Assembly (NCBI GenBank): GCA_010030605.1
Contig: RHCK01000039.1
Location: 1 to 9,391, forward strand
Source: Acidimicrobiia bacterium
GTDB lineage: Bacteria; Actinomycetota; Acidimicrobiia; Acidimicrobiales; Ilumatobacteraceae
Direction: 5' to 3'
DNA length: 9,391 nt
In this document: positions 6,528 through 9,391 of the stretch, piece by piece
Position numbering within the stretch: position 1 is the stretch's first letter
Layout of the letters: each line of letters begins with the position of its first letter
The notes under the pieces: generated by a model
Databases searched by the model: none
What the model was told of the DNA's origin: nothing
The model's input: only the letters and a program-made list of their open reading frames with translations
Program-made: the position numbers and the translations under genes

Positions 6528-7897
6528 GCGAATCGATCCTCGTCCATGGTGTCGGAGTGGCCGGCGCGGCCACGGTGAAAGCACTCGTGCAACGGGGGTA
6601 CGAAGTGGTGGCCTCCGACGATGCCCCCACGGCCGCCAAGCGCAAGGCCATGGCGGCCCTCGGCGTCGAGTTCGTCGAGGCGCCCGATGCTCGTCGGTTG
6701 ATGACTCTGATCGATTCGGTCGATTCGGTTGCTCCCGCTCCGGGTGTTCCCGAAACCCACGAGGTCGTGCGTCTCGCGATGAGTCGTCGCAAGGCCGTCT
6801 ATGGCGAGTTGGATCTGGCCTACGAATGGGAGCAGTCGCGACCCGGCGGACCTCGTCCGATGGTCGCGGTCACCGGCACCGATGGGAAGACGACGACGGT
6901 GACGATGGTGGAAGCCATGATCAACACCTCCGGGCGTCGTGCCGTTGCGTGCGGTAACACGGATATCCCGCTCGTCGAGGCGCTCGACATGGACGTCGAC
7001 GTGTTCGTCGTCGAAGCGACGAGTTTCCGACTCGCGTTCGTGGAGACGTTCCGCGCGCAATCGTCCGCATGGTTGAACCTCGCGGCCGATCATCTCGACT
7101 GGCACACGTCCATGGGTAGCTACGAAGCGGCCAAGGCCCGAATCTGGCGCAACGTCCGTCAGTCCGATGTCGCGGTCGGAGTGATCTCCGACCCCGTCGT
7201 GGCCCGTCATCTCGATTCCTTACGGTGTCGTCGCATCGAAATCGGATCCCCGTCGTCGTCGTATCGAGTTCGTGACGGTGTGCTCGAGTGTCCGGCCGGC
7301 GAGATCGTGGCGACGTCGCGCATGCGTCGCGCTCTTCCGCACGACGTATCGAATGCGTTGGTCGCGTCGGCCCTGTGCATCGAGCCCGGGCTGGCAACGG
7401 TGACCGACGTTGCGATGGCTCTCGAAACGTACGAAGCGCCGCATCACCGAATCGAGTTCGTCGCCGAATCCAACGGGGTGCGCTGGTTCGACGACTCGAA
7501 GGCCACCACACCACACGCCGCGCTCACGGCGATCGCGGGTTTTGATCGGGTCGTTCTCATCGCTGGTGGACGCAACAAGGGGCTCGACCTCGCGGATCTG
7601 GCGGCCGGCATCGACCGCATCAAGGCGGTCGTGGCCATTGGTGAATCGGCTGACGAGATCGAAAAGGCCTTCGCCGATCGACGAACCGTCCTGCGGGCCA
7701 CGAGCATGGAAGAAGCGGTCGCACACGCCGCGTCGCTGAGCTCGTCGGGTGACACCGTTCTCCTGTCGCCCGCCTGCGCCAGCTTCGACTGGTATGGCGG
7801 CTACCAGGAACGTGGCGAAGATTTCGCTCGCTGTGTTCGGGCCCGTGTCGGGGGAGTCGCGTCGAAAAAGTCCAAGAAGTCGGGAGCCGGCAAATGA
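6524..7897 (+). CDS. murD: UDP-MurNAc-L-alanine:D-glutamate ligase MurD
   Basis: MurD adds D-glutamate to UDP-MurNAc-L-Ala in the cytoplasm using ATP. The 457 residues show an N-terminal dinucleotide-like fold (VHGVGVAGAATVKAL, then VVASDD), a P-loop TGTDGKTTT at 117-125, NLAADHLDWH with the following YEAAKARIW, a C-terminal domain with DDSKATTPHAAL, LIAGGRNKGLD, and the MurD-specific LSPACASFDWYGGYQERGEDF region. The P-loop has Asp120 where Asn is usual. The protein ends in a short lysine-rich tail (448-457) not seen in standard MurD. The start is GTG at 6524, overlapping the mraY stop as GTGA, with GAAGG at 6512-6516 seven bases upstream. The N-terminal motif begins within five residues of this start, which supports it. 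Order mraY-murD-ftsW-murG is the usual one. Confidence 0.95.
   Translation: MSESILVHGVGVAGAATVKALVQRGYEVVASDDAPTAAKRKAMAALGVEFVEAPDARRLMTLIDSVDSVAPAPGVPETHEVVRLAMSRRKAVYGELDLAYEWEQSRPGGPRPMVAVTGTDGKTTTVTMVEAMINTSGRRAVACGNTDIPLVEALDMDVDVFVVEATSFRLAFVETFRAQSSAWLNLAADHLDWHTSMGSYEAAKARIWRNVRQSDVAVGVISDPVVARHLDSLRCRRIEIGSPSSSYRVRDGVLECPAGEIVATSRMRRALPHDVSNALVASALCIEPGLATVTDVAMALETYEAPHHRIEFVAESNGVRWFDDSKATTPHAALTAIAGFDRVVLIAGGRNKGLDLADLAAGIDRIKAVVAIGESADEIEKAFADRRTVLRATSMEEAVAHAASLSSSGDTVLLSPACASFDWYGGYQERGEDFARCVRARVGGVASKKSKKSGAGK
7882..7886 (+). promoter_or_regulatory. Ribosome binding site of ftsW
   Basis: GGGAG lies in the last codons of murD, seven bases before the ATG at 7894. It supports a start that includes the whole basic N-terminal tail of FtsW. 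Confidence 0.62.
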
Positions 7898-9129
7898 CCA
7901 TCGCCATCCAACAGAAGTCGCGCAAGAAGTCCCCGGACAATCTCGCCGATCGTCGTCGCGCGGCCTACGAACGTGCTCAGCGGATCCGCACCGGTGAGGG
8001 TGGTTTGCGCTCGCGATACCAGGACGCGACGTCACGCGACCCCAAGCCCGTGGGCTACTACGTGATCGCCGCGGTCTCCATCATCCTCGTTCTGTTCGGC
8101 TTGGTTATGGTCATGTCGTCATCGTCGATCGTTTCCTTCAATCGTGGAGACTCAGCCTGGAAACTTTTCCGACGTCAGGCGTTCTACGCGGGAGTGGGCG
8201 CCTTCGGAATGGTGTCGGCGTACAAGTTGAAGCTCGACATCTTGCACAAATTCGCGCGCATCGGTCCCTTCATCGGTCTCGGGTTGATGTCGTTGGCGTG
8301 GATGCCCGGACTCGGAGTCGAGGTGAACGGCGCACGTGCCTGGATTCAGTTGTTCGATCAACGCTTCCAGCCGTCGGAGTTCATGAAGCTTTTCATCGTG
8401 ATCGCCGGCGCCGATCTCCTCTCGCGACGAACGAACCAGATGCACGATTGGCGTTTGACGATGAAACCGTTCGGGATCGTCGTAGGTCTCGGTGCGGGAC
8501 TGTCCATGATCCAGAGCGACTTCGGTTCGTGTGCGGTGATGTTGGGAATCGGTTTCGTGATCCTCTTTCTCGCCGGAGCGCCGCTGCTTCCCATGACCGC
8601 CGTGGCCGTCGGTGGTGCGGCATTGGGAACCATCGCGGTGCTGGTCAAGCCCGACAAGTTCGTGCGCATCACCTCGTTCTTCGATATCTACGGCAACCGC
8701 GGACACGAGACCTACCAGGTGTATCAATCGCTCATCAGTCTGTCGAACGGTGGAATCACCGGCACCGGCATCGGGGCGGGCACGGGCAAGTGGGGTTACG
8801 TGCCCTTGGCCCACAGCGACTTCATCTTCGCGACGCTCGCCGAAGAGATGGGCTTTCTCGGTGTGATCGGACTGATCGCCCTCTTCACATTCCTCATCTA
8901 TTTCGGATTCCAGGCCGCGTTGTCGTGCCGCACCACATTCGGTCGCCTGTTGGCTGGTGGCATTGCTGGCTGGTTCCTGATCCAGATTTGCGTCAACATC
9001 GGTGGTGTGACCGGAGTGATCCCCGTGACCGGACTGACGTTGCCGTTCATCTCGTTCGGCGGATCGTCGTTGATCGTGTCGATGGTCTCGGCGGGTTTGT
9101 TGATGAACGTGGCTCGACGCCCACGATGA
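7894..9129 (+). CDS. ftsW: Septal peptidoglycan glycosyltransferase FtsW (SEDS family)
   Basis: FtsW polymerises lipid II into glycan strands at the septum in complex with FtsI. The 411-residue protein starts with a basic hydrophilic tail (1-53, QQKSRKK and RRRAAYERAQR) and then has multiple membrane segments, the first at about 54-75 (ending VMVMSSSS). SEDS signatures are present: NGARAWIQL from 145, QPSEFMKL from 159, QSDFGS from 207 (usually QPDLGT), the GGITGTGIGAGTGKWGYVP loop, and AHSDFIFATLAEEMG with D309 in the place of the proposed catalytic Asp. PFISFGGSS near the end is the family C-terminal mark. FtsW is preferred over its relative RodA because of the location between murD and murG. 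The start overlaps the murD stop (ATGA), and the stop overlaps murG (ATGA). Confidence 0.95.
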   Translation: MTIAIQQKSRKKSPDNLADRRRAAYERAQRIRTGEGGLRSRYQDATSRDPKPVGYYVIAAVSIILVLFGLVMVMSSSSIVSFNRGDSAWKLFRRQAFYAGVGAFGMVSAYKLKLDILHKFARIGPFIGLGLMSLAWMPGLGVEVNGARAWIQLFDQRFQPSEFMKLFIVIAGADLLSRRTNQMHDWRLTMKPFGIVVGLGAGLSMIQSDFGSCAVMLGIGFVILFLAGAPLLPMTAVAVGGAALGTIAVLVKPDKFVRITSFFDIYGNRGHETYQVYQSLISLSNGGITGTGIGAGTGKWGYVPLAHSDFIFATLAEEMGFLGVIGLIALFTFLIYFGFQAALSCRTTFGRLLAGGIAGWFLIQICVNIGGVTGVIPVTGLTLPFISFGGSSLIVSMVSAGLLMNVARRPR

Positions 9130-9391
9130 CCCGGTTCGCCGTCATCGCGGGTGGCGGGACCGCCGGCCACGTTCTGCCGGCATTGGCCATCGCCGAGAGC
9201 CTGGTCGATCATGGACATCGACCCGACGAGATCTCGTACATGGGAGCACAGCGAGGAATCGAGACCCGGTTGGTGCCGCCGACGGGATTCGATCACGAGT
9301 TCTTCGACGTGGTCGGACTGCAACGCGGTTTCTCGTTGTCGTCGTTGCGACGCAACCTGGGCTTCGTGCCCAAGTTGATGTCGGCGCGGCG
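9126..9391 (+). CDS. murG: UDP-GlcNAc transferase MurG, 5' part only
   Basis: MurG adds GlcNAc to lipid I on the inner face of the membrane to make lipid II. Only the first 88 codons lie in the window; the frame is open to the last base, so this is truncation by the window edge and not a broken gene. The visible N-terminal Rossmann domain begins TRFAVIAGGGTAGHVLPAL: the glycine-rich loop G9-G10-G11-T12-A13-G14-H15 has the GTAGH form common in Actinobacteria, and H15 corresponds to the conserved loop His. ISYMGAQRGIETRLVPPTGF and VGLQRG follow as expected. The ATG at 9126 overlaps the ftsW stop (ATGA). No convincing ribosome binding site is seen upstream, so translational coupling to ftsW is likely. 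Confidence 0.95.
   Translation, partial: MTRFAVIAGGGTAGHVLPALAIAESLVDHGHRPDEISYMGAQRGIETRLVPPTGFDHEFFDVVGLQRGFSLSSLRRNLGFVPKLMSAR

Noticed and set aside
1..9391. A novel defence, mobile or biosynthetic system in the window
   Set aside because: Every base is accounted for by recognised dcw genes on one strand. There are no integrase, transposase, inverted repeats, CRISPR-like arrays or marked shift in base use.

Overview
The window is the front half of a division and cell-wall (dcw) gene cluster. All genes lie on the plus strand and are read as one block: mraZ, rsmH, ftsL, ftsI, murE, mraY, murD, ftsW, then the first 88 codons of murG, which is cut by the window end. No RNA gene, mobile element, CRISPR array or intergenic stretch is present. 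There is essentially no non-coding DNA.

The organism is most likely a high-GC Gram-positive bacterium (Actinomycetota). The sequence is GC-rich. The cluster order, the GTAGH form of the MurG glycine loop, the long basic N-terminal tails on FtsL, FtsI and FtsW, and the C-x-C pairs near the end of RsmH fit that phylum. A deep branch such as Acidimicrobiia is my guess and is not shown by the sequence. The MurE motif DNPRSEDP predicts meso-diaminopimelate in the peptidoglycan.

Layout: 4-426 is the regulator MraZ. 423-1355 is the 16S rRNA methyltransferase RsmH. 1355-1903 is a small FtsL-type membrane protein. 1903-4011 is the septal transpeptidase FtsI. 4012-5451 is MurE and 5448-6527 is MraY. 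6524-7897 is MurD, 7894-9129 is the SEDS glycosyltransferase FtsW, and 9126 onward is MurG. MurD and MurE add D-Glu and the diamino acid to UDP-MurNAc-peptide in the cytoplasm. MraY moves the finished precursor to the lipid carrier, MurG adds GlcNAc to give lipid II, and FtsW and FtsI polymerise and cross-link it at the septum with FtsL as a scaffold or activator.

The main departure from the textbook order is the absence of murF between murE and mraY, which overlap by four bases. All eight gene junctions are overlapping or directly abutting, and all eight visible stop codons are TGA. I found no sign of an undescribed system. The remaining points are lineage-type variations in otherwise standard proteins.
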